In this document: positions 33,699 through 45,354 of the stretch, piece after piece
How positions within the stretch are numbered: position 1 is the first letter of the stretch
How the letters are laid out: every line of letters starts with the position of its first letter
Source of the DNA: Isoetes taiwanensis
Lineage: Eukaryota; Streptophyta; Lycopodiopsida; Isoetales; Isoetaceae
Length of the DNA stretch: 64,000 bases
Direction of reading: 5' to 3'
Assembly (NCBI GenBank): GCA_021234155.1
Contig: JAJEKV010000085.1
Location: 62,001-126,000 of the forward strand
Translations under genes and position numbers: made by a program
Notes under the pieces: model-generated
Database searches by the model: none
Seen by the model: only the letters and a program-made list of their open reading frames with translations
Told to the model about the DNA's origin: nothing

Positions 33699-35780
33699 TC
33701 ACGAAGATAGGCTATAAAATCTCTCAGCAACTCCTTCTTGAAGTAGCTTGATCAACTTAGGAGAGGTGATGATCCTAGGCATTTTGTATTGACTAAAAGA
33801 AGTTCCATTGCTGATGGATAGCTCAATAAGTCGTTTCAACGTGCCTGGCTTAAGGATGCATAACTCAAGGCGCTCTATAGCATTGACAGCTCGAGATCCC
33901 CTGTAGCCAGGATCAACAAAACTTGTGTCCAATGTCGTACAACATTGTTGGAACAAGTTATTTTTGTTTGGGATATTGCAAGGGTCTTTCATCTCCCAAA
34001 AGATGACATAATGTCCTGGGTTTGTGGAACGATCAACACAGCTGGTGTAGTCCGCAAGTTCAAGGGAAGTATTTTGAAAGTGGGAGGAAGCCTTCTCAAC
34101 AGCAAGCCGCAAGTCGTTCTCATTGTTCTTGTCAACATTAACTGCGAGGACGACGTCCTTTCGATGTACATACGAAAATTGTGGGGAATTGTTATAGAAG
34201 CCCACAACTTGAACAACATCCCCAAGGCGATATCTATACAGACCTGAGAGAGCAATGGTTGGTGAGTTCTAGGTGTAAACTAGAAATATTGCCAGAGAAA
34301 AAGAATGAACACTCACCAGCATAAGTTGTGATAACTATCTCGTACTCATGACCAACTTTCACTTCACACAAAGAAACAGTTGGACCACCATATCGAGGGG
34401 TGTGAACTCATAGTAAGCAAAGCTAGGCACAACAGTGAAAACCGCGTTCTCAGGAGTATACTTGGGATTCACATTGACACCAATCCAGCTTTCAGAAGCA
34501 CCATAGTCACCAGCAACAAGCGGAAGGGAGCCAGCATAATGCCTCATTTTAGGGAGGTAAGGCATCATAACACCGGTCATGATGGAGTCTTGGCGTTGGG
34601 CCAGAGCCGCGGAATGATGTTATGGAATCCGTTAGAGCACTCCGCTCAGACCTTGGAGGCAAGGACAGGGTCCGGGCGGAGGACATGCGAAAGGGCGTCG
34701 CGGACCGGGGGGTCAACGTGACAGCTCAGCTTTCCAAACTCGAGGTCCTCTGCCAGCTTTTCCCATTCCTTTTCCAAAGTGGCAAATGCCTCCACTATGC
34801 TGTAGACAAAGGTAGAGTTTATGAAAAAATACATCTCTCTCTCTCTCTCCGTGGATGAGGCCACATAGCAGATGGTAGTACATTGCATGCCTTGGATTTG
34901 AACACAGTATCACATCATCTGGGCTGCAACCATATAATGCCCTTTTTTTCTTTTGCTTATTCAGATCTTCATTCTTGAACAGTATTGTCGTTGCCGTTCC
35001 CAGTTTTAGCCCTCCCTTCGTTCTGAATTCCTTGCCACAGTATAAAAATTCCAGGATCCTACCACCCGCCTGGAGCGGAAATTCCCTGTCATTCAAGCCA
35101 GCGTGATCTGTTAGAATCAACTGTAAGTATTACCCAACAGAAGTTTGCAGTGCATTTGACAGAAACAGTGTTTAGTTGACAAACAGGAAGCCTGTACATA
35201 TATCAAGCATAACTTATTCAACTCTAAACTAACGTATAAGTTGCAGATTGGATTTGATTCAAGAATACTTAATTTTGTTTTAAAGCTCAAGCCCTTCGCC
35301 AACCTTGATCTGTAAGCAGCAGCAATTTGGTATAGGGTGGGGGTTTGCGCTAGCAAATCCTTTGAAAATGGAGCCATTTTGTTCTTCCCTTTACTAGTCC
35401 CCGAGCTGCAAAAGTTGAAGAAGAGTTGGGAGTTAAAAATGATGTATGTGATCAGAAATATGTGTGAGAAAATGCATGTTATGAGCCTACCTAAGGGAGA
35501 GAACTGTAACAGGCTCTGCAGTAAGGATGGGTGCAGTGTCCCCATCTGCTATTCTTTGAATATCAGGCTCAATATCAGCATGAGTTATGAGAGGCAGGCA
35601 AGCTCTGAAAGATTTCACATCTGTTCTGCCTGCAAGATTATTTCTTTGCAGATACTCAGTTTGGGAATTGATCCTCAGGATTTCTTCCAGTGTCTCGATT
35701 TGCACCTCATGCACATTTTGGGTCATAGACTCGAACTGTGCTATCACATTAGCCTCGTTGCTTGAGATGGCAGAAGGCAT
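33699..35780 (-). pseudogene. GH3 acyl-acid amido synthetase pseudogene, four exons recognisable
   Basis: GH3 enzymes join amino acids to jasmonate, auxin or related acids in the cytosol. Exon 1 (35780-35491) has FESMTQNVHEVQIETL, NGxTEYLQ-like and IQRIADGDTAPIL. Exon 2 (35405-35304) carries SSGTSKGK, the ATP-binding motif. Exon 3 (35085-34317) has TKGGLKLGTATT, the acidic PLVAGDYGASESWIGVN and EVKVGHEYEIVITTYAG. Exon 4 (34243-33699) has LYRYRLGDVV, DPGHYVIFWE and DTSFVDPGYRGSRAVNAI, ending near the normal C-terminus. Splice sites are consensus. Frame breaks occur at a (TC)n run (34834-34849), near 34,585 and near 34,400, plus a TGA near 34,645. The gene retains introns, so it decayed in place or was duplicated as DNA. 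Confidence 0.9.
34834..34849 (-). repeat. Dinucleotide run inside GH3 exon 3
   Basis: A run of (TC)8, (GA)8 on the coding strand, lies between CGLIHGERER and MYFFINSTFVYSIVEAF. Conserved GH3 sequence continues on both sides but in different frames. The run length is therefore the likely frameshift. It may be a real mutation or a sequencing slip. Confidence 0.85.
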
Positions 35781-35814
35781 CTTGATTCCGCGGGGAGTAT
35801 GTACCCACCAGCGT

Positions 35815-35855
35815 AGTAATAGAATTGATTTTTATCGTCCACGGAAACAAATCAC
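35815..35855 (-). repeat. Short LINE/SINE-type 3' terminus
   Basis: On the minus strand, TTCCGTGGACGATAAAAATC is followed by AATTCTATTAC, resembling the CCGTGGACGATAAAATC-(ATTCT)n ends of the LINE copies. It lies just upstream of the GH3 start codon and about 280 bp beyond a minus-strand SINE-like head, whose tail it might be. Confidence 0.45.
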
Positions 35856-35935
35856 AGTTTGCAGACAAAGAAGTGATAGGATTTGTGACAACTGGCTGCC
35901 CTTTTATAGCTGCAGAAGGTTCAAACAATTCCAAT

Positions 35936-36035
35936 AAGGTGTAGATAACGTCCTGGCCTTCGGGCGTTACTGAGCAAAAAATTTTCGGGCCATGTGGCCA
36001 TGGCCAAAATGGCTCGGGCCCTTAACGCCCTGGTT
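35936..36035. mobile_element. Foldback MITE, family 'GATAACGCC', copy 3 (partial)
   Basis: AAGGTGTAGATAACGTCC at the left and GGCCCTTAACGCCCTGG at the right resemble the family ends. GGCCATGGCCAAAATGGCTC matches the central arm of copy 1. The right arm is shortened. Confidence 0.65.
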
Positions 36036-36109
36036 CGAGGGTTTGCATAACAGAGAGAGCGAGCTGGACTGGAATACCTGACGATGGATACAGCCGGAAA
36101 AGAGGAGAA

Positions 36110-36196
36110 AATTCATGATCAGAGTCAGGGAATTGAACCCTGCTTTCAAGACCACTTCTCTGTTGCTAAGCCCCTTTGAGCCACCCGTGATACAGT
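36110..36196 (-). mobile_element. tRNA-derived SINE head (pol III A and B boxes)
   Basis: Minus strand: TGGCTCAAAGGGG (36183-36171) fits a pol III A box, and GGTTCAATTCC (36139-36129) fits a B box, with tRNA-like spacing. GCAGGGTTCAATTCCCTG forms a T-arm-like stem. No complete acceptor or anticodon stem is convincing, so it is a SINE head rather than a tRNA gene. Confidence 0.55.
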
Positions 36197-37125
36197 AAAG
36201 AAAAGAGCCAGCTAAATAAAAACAAAAGGAAGAGTAAAAGAAAGGGCTTTTCCGGAAGAACGGGTACCGAATCACAGTATAGCGGCCTAGTTTCTAAACA
36301 AGATCAGCAAAACTAGACCAAGAACAAGATCAGCGGCCTGGTTTAGGCAAAATGAGAACAAGAACAGAAAAGATATAGAAAAATATGAGGAATGGCTCTG
36401 CACAAGGGAAGAACAAAAAAAATAAGCATCTTACTTCCCAATTACTTCCATTAACACCCGATTCGACCCTGCTTTCGTGCTCATTAGAAGCCAATGACAG
36501 GAAAATCTGCAAACAATCAGGCAAAAGCAAGACTTAAAGACAAAAATTCATTTGAATGGGGCGAAAAACGGCTCAAACTAAGCCCCGGAACTCAACCTTA
36601 CTCCCAGATTTGCAAGCGCTACCTGCTTCAGAGCATTAGAAAGGATAGAAGATGGCTATGGCGACGGAAGAAGGCGGCAAAGAAGGCGGCTATGGCGGCA
36701 AAGAAGGCGGCAAAGAAGGCTGTAATATTCTAGGGTGTTATAAAACTGCCGTATTTCTCTAGGCTGTTATGAGACTGTGCCTATAAAATATGGGCCAGTA
36801 CGATGTTATTAGCTGGTAACATGCTTGAAATGGACGGTTGAGATTGCATCGTAGCCTGTAAACTTGAGAACCAGGGCGTTAAGGAAATGTAAATCTCAGT
36901 GATATTCAAATTCCTTGACCTAAGAAAATGTAAATCTCAGTGACAATATCACAGTTGGGTCGCTTGTATTTCCGGTGGTGCATTCTCAGGCATCCACGTC
37001 GCCCCTGCCGATTTCAAGGAATCAAATTTCCATTCTTCATGCTTCAGCACCGGCTGCACAGGTAAGAAATCATAGCAAATTTTCATCATAGTAACCGGAT
37101 CTTGCGCTCCCCAACTGTGATATTG
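36197..37125. other. No gene; short Lys/Ala-coding-like minisatellite
   Basis: GGCGGCAAAGAAGGCGGC words repeat at about 36650-36720 at the end of a chance open frame. The frame at 36949-37188 minus reads into the hairpin at 37.13-37.22 kb and is unrecognised. Confidence 0.5.
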
Positions 37126-37221
37126 TAAGGGTAGCACAATCGGTCCTGGATTCCGGTTTTGCGGCTCCGGCCACCGGTCGGCCGCCAAACCGGGAATCCA
37201 GTCCCAATTGTGCTACCCTTA
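37126..37221. repeat. 96-bp GC-rich inverted repeat (hairpin)
   Basis: TAAGGGTAGCACAATCGG pairs with CCAATTGTGCTACCCTTA. The arms continue through CCTGGATTCCGG / CCGGGAATCCAG to a short GC-rich loop at about 37165-37180. It is a compact foldback, either a MITE or a hairpin-RNA locus. Confidence 0.8.
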
Positions 37222-38209
37222 TACATTCAAATTCCTTGACCTTTTCCTTGACCGCAAAGAATTCCCTTCTAGATCTGCCACCGTAGGTGAAGGGCCTGCT
37301 ATTTTTGTTCGTAGGGCCCGTCAGTCAAACTTCGAATTCTTACTTTATTTTTTTTGCCAAATAATCCAAATCTGAAATGGGTCCCATTTATTGTTCCAAC
37401 TATGAAAAGCCAAGCAAAGTTTAAGAAGAAGTAGAAGACAAAAAGAGAAGTTGGAAATGAGGTCTCCACCATGTTGTAAGAACAAATATATGAACTATCT
37501 TGGAACAAATATATGAACTATCTTGGAAACGAACAAACCAATTATCATAAGGTAAGTGGGTTCACATTCCTGCTCATTCTCAGATCATTCTTATCAAAAT
37601 TGAAAAGTCGCATGCAGAAAACCGTTAGAATCCAGTCATCTTACCTTGACATAGTGGAAACATAAAGGGGCATGCATCCTTGCCAGCCCCTTTTTAGAAT
37701 ATGGTCGCTCCTCAACGACACTCTCGGATTCTACAGGTTAGAGGCTGGCAAGAATGCCCTTCCCCTTTCCATTCCACATCACCGTCTTTGCTTAGTATAA
37801 AACCATCCTAACAATGTTTGAAATCAAACACACCTTTTTTTTTTTTACATGTGTTTCAAAGATTCCCTTCTAAGTTTTGAAAGCACCTAAAATTTACATG
37901 TTTTTTCTGCACATCATTTATTCAAAAATCAAAAGCATCTCAAAATTTGACTTTTACCCTAACCTAGAATATTTCTTAGTGTGTTGAAAAACATCAATGA
38001 CTTTTTCATATATGTTTACCACATACGTCTCTTTTTTTTTTTTTTTTTTTTTTGTTAAGGCAGTGGATTTGTATTACATGTAGGAAGATTACATGAATAT
38101 ATAGCACAATAACAGGGGGTTCCAGGGGGATTTGATATGGATATAAAAATTACAATTCTTGAAACCATAGACCATATATCCCTAAAATAATTGAATGTGT
38201 CGTTATAAA

Positions 38210-38520
38210 AAAAAAATATATATATATATATACAAATTCAAGATAGAAAATGATCACGTTAGGTATATTGGTTAAAGTACTCTTATAAAGAAATTGAATT
38301 TTTTGAGTAGAGGTTCGAGCCCCCATATTTCATATTCTAAAACCTTAGACAAAGCTGTATAGAGGTTGATATCCCCTCAAAACCGTAGGCAAAACATAGA
38401 TGCCCCCAATCATAAAAGACCATAAGCGAAACGAGAGGCGTCCAGAGGCCCTAACGTACGGTCTGGGCCGTAGGATCGACGTATCCGACTACTGTGATAG
38501 TCCAGGTAGACCTCATTCAG
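38210..38520 (+). mobile_element. SINE with tRNA-like head
   Basis: TAGGTATATTGGTTAAAG (38260-38277) resembles an A box/D arm, and GGTTCGAGCCC (38312-38322) is a good B box. Their spacing and the string AGAGGTTCGAGCCCCCAT are typical of plant SINEs. The body runs on through CATAAGCGAAACGAGAGG to about 38.5 kb. The 3' end is not fixed. A TA microsatellite precedes it (38216-38230). Confidence 0.6.
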
Positions 38521-39590
38521 AATATATGGCATATATAGCACAATGACAGGGTTTTTTTATTTATTTATTTTTTTTTTATTTGTAAATTTGTATGTTTTTT
38601 CATATGGTTTTACTATGATTCTGTGGCCGTATTGCACATGGTGTACTAATTGGTACATATAGAGTGTGCATCATATTTTTATGTCCTTCCCTAATTTTGT
38701 AAGGCATTTGCCAATGCGTTCCCCCCCCAAAAAAAAAATAAAAAAAAAAAAATAAAAATTGGCAAATTGAAGATTAGAAAATTGGCAGGTTGTTCCATCA
38801 ACTTCACAAGTTTCACTATCCCCTGCCAAAGAAGTGAATGTTATTCTGAATAAGTACATAAATAGGTAATATACCATTTCTTGATTAGGTCATATGATGC
38901 TTTCTAGGAATGTCATATGATGCTTTCTAGGATTCTACCAATGTTTTCACTCTGTTGCTCAGTCAAGAACATAATAGCCTTTCCTAACTGGACCTGAATC
39001 ACTTAAATAGAACAGAAATATTGGAAGCTGAATCTTAACAGCCCGTACTCTAAGCCTGACACTTAGAAAATGCTATTGCAACACTAGTATATTTGGTAGA
39101 TTAGAACCTGGAACCAACACATGAGTTTGTATCCTTGGCTAGCTGTTTGTTATGCTTTATCAGGTAAATTGCAACACCAGGAGAGAGAAAGAGAACTTAC
39201 ATCGCCCGATGATTTAAGATTAGAAGTTCAATCGTTAAAGATTCAATGGCAACACTAATCTGGACCATCATTCAATTAAATTGGGATTATGTCTTAATTT
39301 TGGAACAAATTTGCATGTTTTTAGTAGCATATTCAAATTCACACATTTCACCTCAAAATTATGAAAACGTAATATCATGTTATTTACAAAATAGTCAATA
39401 TTTCACAATATAGCACCATATCATAAAAACGTGATAACAAAAATTTACATAATTCAACTTTCTTCAAGCACCCCCAATGATATCATAGCCTTCTTCCTGA
39501 CATCCTGAGGTATTGTAATTCTTGCATTTCTAGCTGGAATAGTGTTTGGAGTCCATGAGTACAAAACACTTTCATAGTCTAGCCAAAGAT
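38521..39590. other. No gene recognised
   Basis: AT-rich sequence with T-rich and A-rich runs near 38550-38575 and 38730-38755. I see nothing coding. Confidence 0.55.
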
Positions 39591-39595
39591 CAGGA

Positions 39596-41881
39596 TCACT
39601 CGGATTTCCATCTCTTTGTCCAACAATCGAGGTACCTTTCTTTGCTCCGATCGTTGGTCAACCGATGCCTTTGGACACCACCATTCCACCCGCACATGGT
39701 TGAAGTTAATATTACCTTCTTCTTTGCAAATATCGAGAGATAGTGAACCCCAACCACCTTTGGATATGTATCTAAATCTGCTGGCTTTACTACCACAAAT
39801 TGGTGGCATTCCAAGTCAGTGGAAGGTTCATAAGCATCCATGCCTAGAAACTTTGGCCTATTGTTCTTAGGACCAACATAGTGTTTGTCAGGAGGAGGAG
39901 GAGTGTATTGCTTGCGAATGCTACTTACAGTGTCACCAACATCCTCAGCACCTGCTAAGGTCTTCCACCTAGTTTTAGGCAACCACCCTTCTTTCAATTC
40001 ATCTGAGGATGTGTCTATCTCCCCCAACAGGTTAATCACCTTCTTCCAGTAAGCCACCAAGGCACGGTTGGTGTCATCTGGATTGGTTTGCCAATGCTTT
40101 GTATAGTCCTGGATTCCTTCCTTAGTCAATCCCAATTGCTTCACTTCTTTAGTAGGTTTTAGAGCTTTCGGTTGACCTGGAGGTATCATAGGCTTGCCAT
40201 TCTCATCTCTACGCCATATTTCCTCCCCTCCTCTCCACTCATCCTCTGAAGGTCTCATCTTCCATTGGAAGATTGGAATCCCATCTCTCACCCAAAAGTG
40301 AACTACTTGAAGCACGGAATGACCTTCAAGATCCAATGTATAACCATCCACAAAGCTCTTCCAATTGGGCACTTCTTCTATGAGAGAAGCTATAGGGTTT
40401 GGAGTAGTGCATTCATGCAAGATTTCCATTAGCCTAGGAAAGTTGGTCCTTGTCTCCCCGCTTGATTATACAACTATATTTGCCAAATAATGCATCCACA
40501 TCCTCATGGGTATGCCCGGCATAAGAAACCCTAAATTAACTCTTTCAAATATCCCCACAGTTGTTAAGTAGGATAGGAAAGAAAACATCCACTGTTCTTA
40601 TTTTGGCGGCACAATTATCAAGTTGCAAGAGAAACCTTTTGGGTAGATCTTGAGGTCTAGCACGTGAAGTTGAAACTCCAACATGTTCATTAGACCCATG
40701 CTTCCTAAATCTTGCCTTCTTTGAACTTTTCAATATTGTTAGGGTTTGCATCTAACAATGCTCTATGTAGTGCACTAGGCTGTAGGGTCCTGGAGGTGAC
40801 CATTGTATCCATTTTCATAGTTTCTCAAACACCTCATGATACTCCCAATATGAAAATATGGACCATCACTCCACAACTCCAAACTAAAATGGCCATAGTA
40901 GGTTTGAGTCTGCCCATGCAAGATTGCCCAGTCATTGAGATCTTGTAAAGGGTATGATCTTCCACATGACTTTGGTATGTACTTGAATTGTGGAAGACAA
41001 GTCTTTTGCTGGTCCATGTTGTCATGTATAATACATAAATAGTTATTGGGTTCCAATGCAGATAATGTCCTCCACATCCAATAACATGATCTACATGATA
41101 GTTGGTCAGTCATATGGTCCTTCATATGCTCCCTTATCCTAGCCCTTTGACTAGGTTGCACAGTCTTATCAAGAGTCTCCTTCAACTTAGCACATAAATT
41201 GCACTTTGCAAAGTTGTTTGAAGTTGCTATGGTGACATGATTGAAATGCTTCTTCCATAACCTACTAAAGCTAGGTTGGGATATTGGAAGAATTCCCAAT
41301 TCTCGAAGTAGGGAATTCACTTCTTCCAAAATACTCTTTTGAGTACAATGTGATGGCAACCTTTTCTCAACAACTGCTCTTCCCTTTTCATCCCTTCTGC
41401 TTTTGTGTGGCATAGACTCTGCATTGAAATCAATATATTTTTCAAATATCTCCCTGGCAGCCAAGGTCCTAGCTGTTGGTCTCAACAAACCATTATTTCC
41501 ATGTAAAGCAATCCTGTTCCCCTCTGCCTGTTTTTTTTGCCAATTATGCCATGAAGAAGTTGGAATTGCATGGATAGTCTTCCATGCTTTTGCACATATC
41601 CATTTGCCTAGCAAAGGGTATCTTTTTCTGTTTGGGTTTCTTTCATCCTGAAGTGCATGTTCGAAGATTGTGTACATGTAGGTCCTCCTCTCATCAACAG
41701 TGTATTGAAAAGTGGCTCTTGCTTCCACCAATTGTTCTATTGTAAAGAATTGCACATAAGATTCTGCTATGGTGAACGATTCTAACACATTCCAAGTGGC
41801 TACATTCGTCCCAATCAGGTTTGGAAGTAGTTTCCTAATTTGAAAGCTTGGCTTACTCTTGGATCTAGTAAATTCATACAA
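39596..41881 (-). pseudogene. DUF7869-type transposase-like gene relic
   Basis: The minus strand carries a long frame (41881-40775). It holds a helical N-terminal part, a Cys pair (AKCNLCAKL, about 41,190; SCRSCYW, about 41,095) and CIIHDNMDQQKTCLP (about 41,000). Then come PKRFLLQLDNCAAK (about 40,625) and a GHTHEDVDALFGKYS box (about 40,480) in a shifted frame. The series D..Q, LDNC and GHTHEDVDALF is characteristic of the DUF7869 family, whose spaced acids suggest an RNase H-fold transposase origin. The C-terminal exon-like frame (40429-39596) contains KRYT-less, Pro-rich text typical of its tail. Frameshifts near 40,765 and 40,520 and a TAG near 40,440 indicate decay. Confidence 0.75.
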
Positions 41882-43625
41882 TATGAGTAATACATTGTTC
41901 TATGACTGGTTTTCTCTTGAATATGCTTGAGTATAATAGATATTTGCGTTTAATTATTACACCAGGTCAGAAGCATAAATTAAGCCATTGCTAATAGGGG
42001 TTTTGCATAATAGCGATGTTGCTTATCAATTCTGTGATCTTAACAGTAGACTTCTGGCATGCTATGCTGCATGGGTCATGCATGTAACTGCATGTGACAT
42101 ATTCGCATGGTCTTAAGGCAATTTAGACGCTTTTGATTTCAATATGATCATCCAGCAGCACTTAGTTTTCAAAGTAGATGTCCTTGAGCATTATGCCTTT
42201 AACACCTATTGTGAGACCTTGTGCTTTGAGCGCTTGAGATATTTTCTGTCCTTGTTGAATATAATCTCGCCTTTAGTTCATAGCAGTGAATGGGCCTTAG
42301 CAACTTTTCCTTTAAGATATTTGGCCAGTAGCAACTCTCGTTGGAGGTTTTTGGCCTATATACTTGTTGCATGTTTTGCATAGTGTTTTTACAGTGATTG
42401 CACTTGATCTACTGTTGTTGTAGTTGACTACTTGTTGTCCTCATAATAGGCTTTGATTACTAGGGGATACACATGCAGCTGCTAGTTCCCTGATATTCTT
42501 ACTTAACATTGCATAAGCCCTGGGGCAATCCAAGCAGATCTGATAGGTGTCTTGCATTATTCAGTTAAACTGTATAGGAAGATGACCAAAATAGATGTTG
42601 CATGTGCCATTGTATGGACAGTATTTGATGTTTAATGCAGCTGTGCAGTGTAGTCCTCTGGCTATTTAGTGACCTTTAATGCATTTGCCTCTGTGATTTC
42701 TGGCATACACAGGGGGCTTGTTTAGTGGTGTAAGCTGGAAGCCTTGATTTACCATGCATTGTCTTTACTAATTTTTTTTTTCTTCTTACATAGACAATAC
42801 AGTAGTTGTAGCTAATGAGCATGAACTTACAGATAGCAACAGAGTATATAGCACATTTAGCAATAGAGTTGAGCATATTGCACATGTGGACGTGCAACTA
42901 TGTAAGCCTTTACATGGGCACTCATACAGATAGCAATAATTTAATGACAAGAGTCTCTAAATGCATCTAATATCTACATGCATGTAGTAATGAAATAAGG
43001 CTGTAAACTAGTTATAATTTGGCAGATCTGTTTGAACTGGTATACATCGAGTAATCAGCTGAATAAATACCTGGGGTAGATGTATTTCAATAGATAAGCA
43101 TTGTGCATACGAAAATAGAATATTTTCTATTTGCTATTGTTATTGAATATTGGCGGCTTGTAATATGTTCTGCCCTGACCAGTCATTCGCAAATGCTTGC
43201 TTTCCTTACATCAGCAGATGGTAGGCAATAATGTCTCAGGGAAAGTTGACACATGTCTATGGAGCATTTGTCTCTAAGAATCCATTAGTTACATCTGTTT
43301 ATTAATTGCTAATGGATGTATTGTGAATTCTTTGCTATTTATTAGGATCACAAGCAGTGTGAAGGGGGATGACCCTAAAGGATCCCATGACACCTGCTAC
43401 CATGTACAAGACAACCATTCTGATGCTTGTTTTTTGTAATGTTGGTGCAGGTAACAGGATCCTTTACTCTCTGTTATGTTTTCCAATATGTAATGAGTGG
43501 ATTTTGCATTGATGCGGATAAAACGTACGAAGATGAATCTTGAAGATCATAAAATGTTATGTAACATTTGAATTCTGCAATACATTTACTGTATACTTTC
43601 TCCAGATTATATTTCTTAGCAAACG
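41882..43625. other. No gene recognised
   Basis: AT-rich sequence with intron-like texture and only chance frames. No transposon end is visible. Confidence 0.55.
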
Positions 43626-43692
43626 TGATTCTGAGCAAATGATCAAAGAAATCTGTCATGATTCTGAGCAAATGATCAAAGAAATCTGTCAT
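43626..43692. repeat. Perfect tandem duplication, 2 x 33 bp
   Basis: TGATTCTGAGCAAATGATCA followed by AAGAAATCTGTCA occurs twice consecutively with no difference, so it is recent. Confidence 0.95.
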
Positions 43693-43874
43693 TTTATCTT
43701 GATTAATGTAAAAGGTTTTTGGCTTTTATACTATAATTTTGGTTTTTCTTCTCAAGTATACACCAAGGCTTTGCCTAGATCCAGTTTTGCACCTACTGTT
43801 TCTAGGATTGCTTATTGTATCTAGATAATTACCCAGATGGCTTTTAACTGGATAAAAGACTGTTTTTTGCAGTT

Positions 43875-43879
<5 letters not shown>

Positions 43880-43915
<36 letters not shown>

Positions 43916-43988
43916 TGGCTGGTCACGCCAAATGGCGATAAAGCATTTTTGAAGAAAATGGCCATCAGCGCCATTTGGCAAGAGCAGC

Positions 43989-44050
<62 letters not shown>

Positions 44051-44135
44051 GGTGTGGGTGACTGGTCCTGCCAAATGGCGCCATGGCGCCATTTCCTTCA
44101 AATGGTGCCATCGCACCATTTGGCAAGATCAGTCC
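43880..44135. repeat. Poly-T / poly-A-poly-T runs flanking GGCGCC palindromes
   Basis: A long T run (43880-43914) precedes GCCAAATGGCG...CGCCATTTGGC (43928-43981). A long A run followed directly by a T run (43992-44050) then precedes a perfect AAATGGCGCCATGGCGCCAT-TT palindrome and a variant AAATGGTGCCATCGCACCAT-TT (about 44074-44121). GGTCCTGCC and GGCAAGATC flanks are inverted, so the whole block folds back. Such homopolymers are also assembly-sensitive. Confidence 0.8.
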
Positions 44136-44534
44136 CACACACACACGTTTCCTTCACCAGCCACACAAAAATTATATATATCGCCATTTCTTTTGCCATT
44201 TGATAGCACAAGCCTTTCTCTCTTTTGTAAACATTTACTTAAACCACTATATCTTGAAGAGTCTAAGAAAATAAGATTTATATATTTGAGTATTAGAGAT
44301 GTAATTTACCCTAACAGCTACATGTAGAACATATAATAAGACAGAAGATGAAATCAATGCATTAAAATAAATAAATACATACAGTTTTACATTGCATGTA
44401 GTCTAGTTGCTAGCTTGCTCCATCTGCAGAATTGACCATACAATCACACGACTCAATTGTATAAGGTATTGGCCGGGATCAAATCTTTGTAAAAAGAAGG
44501 CAGAGATGGCTTAGAGCGAGAAATATTAGAGGAG
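44136..44534. other. No gene recognised
   Basis: AT-rich non-coding sequence between the palindrome block and the GA-rich tandem repeat. Confidence 0.55.
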
Positions 44535-44830
44535 CCTTCGGCGATGGAGGGATGAGGTAGATGCAAATATAACAAAGGAGGAGGGGGGGAGCAGGGGAAT
44601 GGGGGGAAGGGGGAGGGGGTGGATGGTGGAGGAGGAGAAGAAATGCATAAAATCCAATTTTAGAGGAGGCGCTAGAGGAGGGCCTGGAGCCTATAGGAGT
44701 CGGAAGGCGATGGAGGGGATGAGGTAGATGCAAATGTAATAGCGGAGGAGGGATGGGGAATGGAGAGGGAATGGTGAAGGAGGAGAAGAAATGAATAAAA
44801 TCCAGGCCCCGCTTTTTGCACTTTGAAATT
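44535..44830. repeat. GA-rich imperfect tandem duplication, ~165 bp
   Basis: GGCGATGGAGGGATGAGGTA followed by GATGCAAAT occurs near 44539 and again near 44707. Both copies continue into GGAGGAGAAGAAATG.ATAAAATCCA with internal purine-run length differences. A Pro-rich minus-strand frame over it is low-complexity and not a gene. Confidence 0.85.
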
Positions 44831-45354
44831 TGAATTTTAAATCTCCCTCCATATTTAAAATTTCCCCCAAAATACCTGAGTGAATTTAAAATTCAAAATA
44901 TGACTTCCCCAATATTCCCCGTTCAAAATTCAAAACCCTTCCATGTGGGATTTGTACAATTCCTTTGGCAAGGATGCTATTTGGTTCTTGAGCCTGCCTC
45001 CGTCGCCTCTGCCGCCTCCACATTGTGTTGATCTTGGTAAATTAGATGGCAATTGATCTCGTTGAGTTTGCATTTGTGCTTACATTGAGTTTATCTTAGG
45101 CGCCTGCAGATCTTGTTGAAATTGTTGTATTTGTCGAATCGACTTGTGGATATATTGGCAACTATGCTACTACATCTCAGGTTAGTGGTGTAGATTTTAA
45201 TATTTGATTGAATGATAGAATGCTGTAATTTTCAATGTGCATTGGTAGTATACAATTGAACTGATACCGATTAGATATAATAATATAAATAAAAGATCTG
45301 GCCCATCTCGTTCCAGGTATTTGAGTTACAATGTAGCTTAAATAAAGCTGAAAG

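Noticed and set aside
34380-34721. Plus-strand protein over the GH3 locus
   Set aside because: It is the antisense shadow of GH3 exon 3, whose conserved motifs read on the minus strand.
36949-37188. Minus-strand 79-codon gene
   Set aside because: Its start lies within the GC-rich hairpin, and no family or splice context supports it.
44479-44733. Pro-rich minus-strand protein
   Set aside because: It comes from a GA-rich tandem repeat, with no domain and no splice signals.
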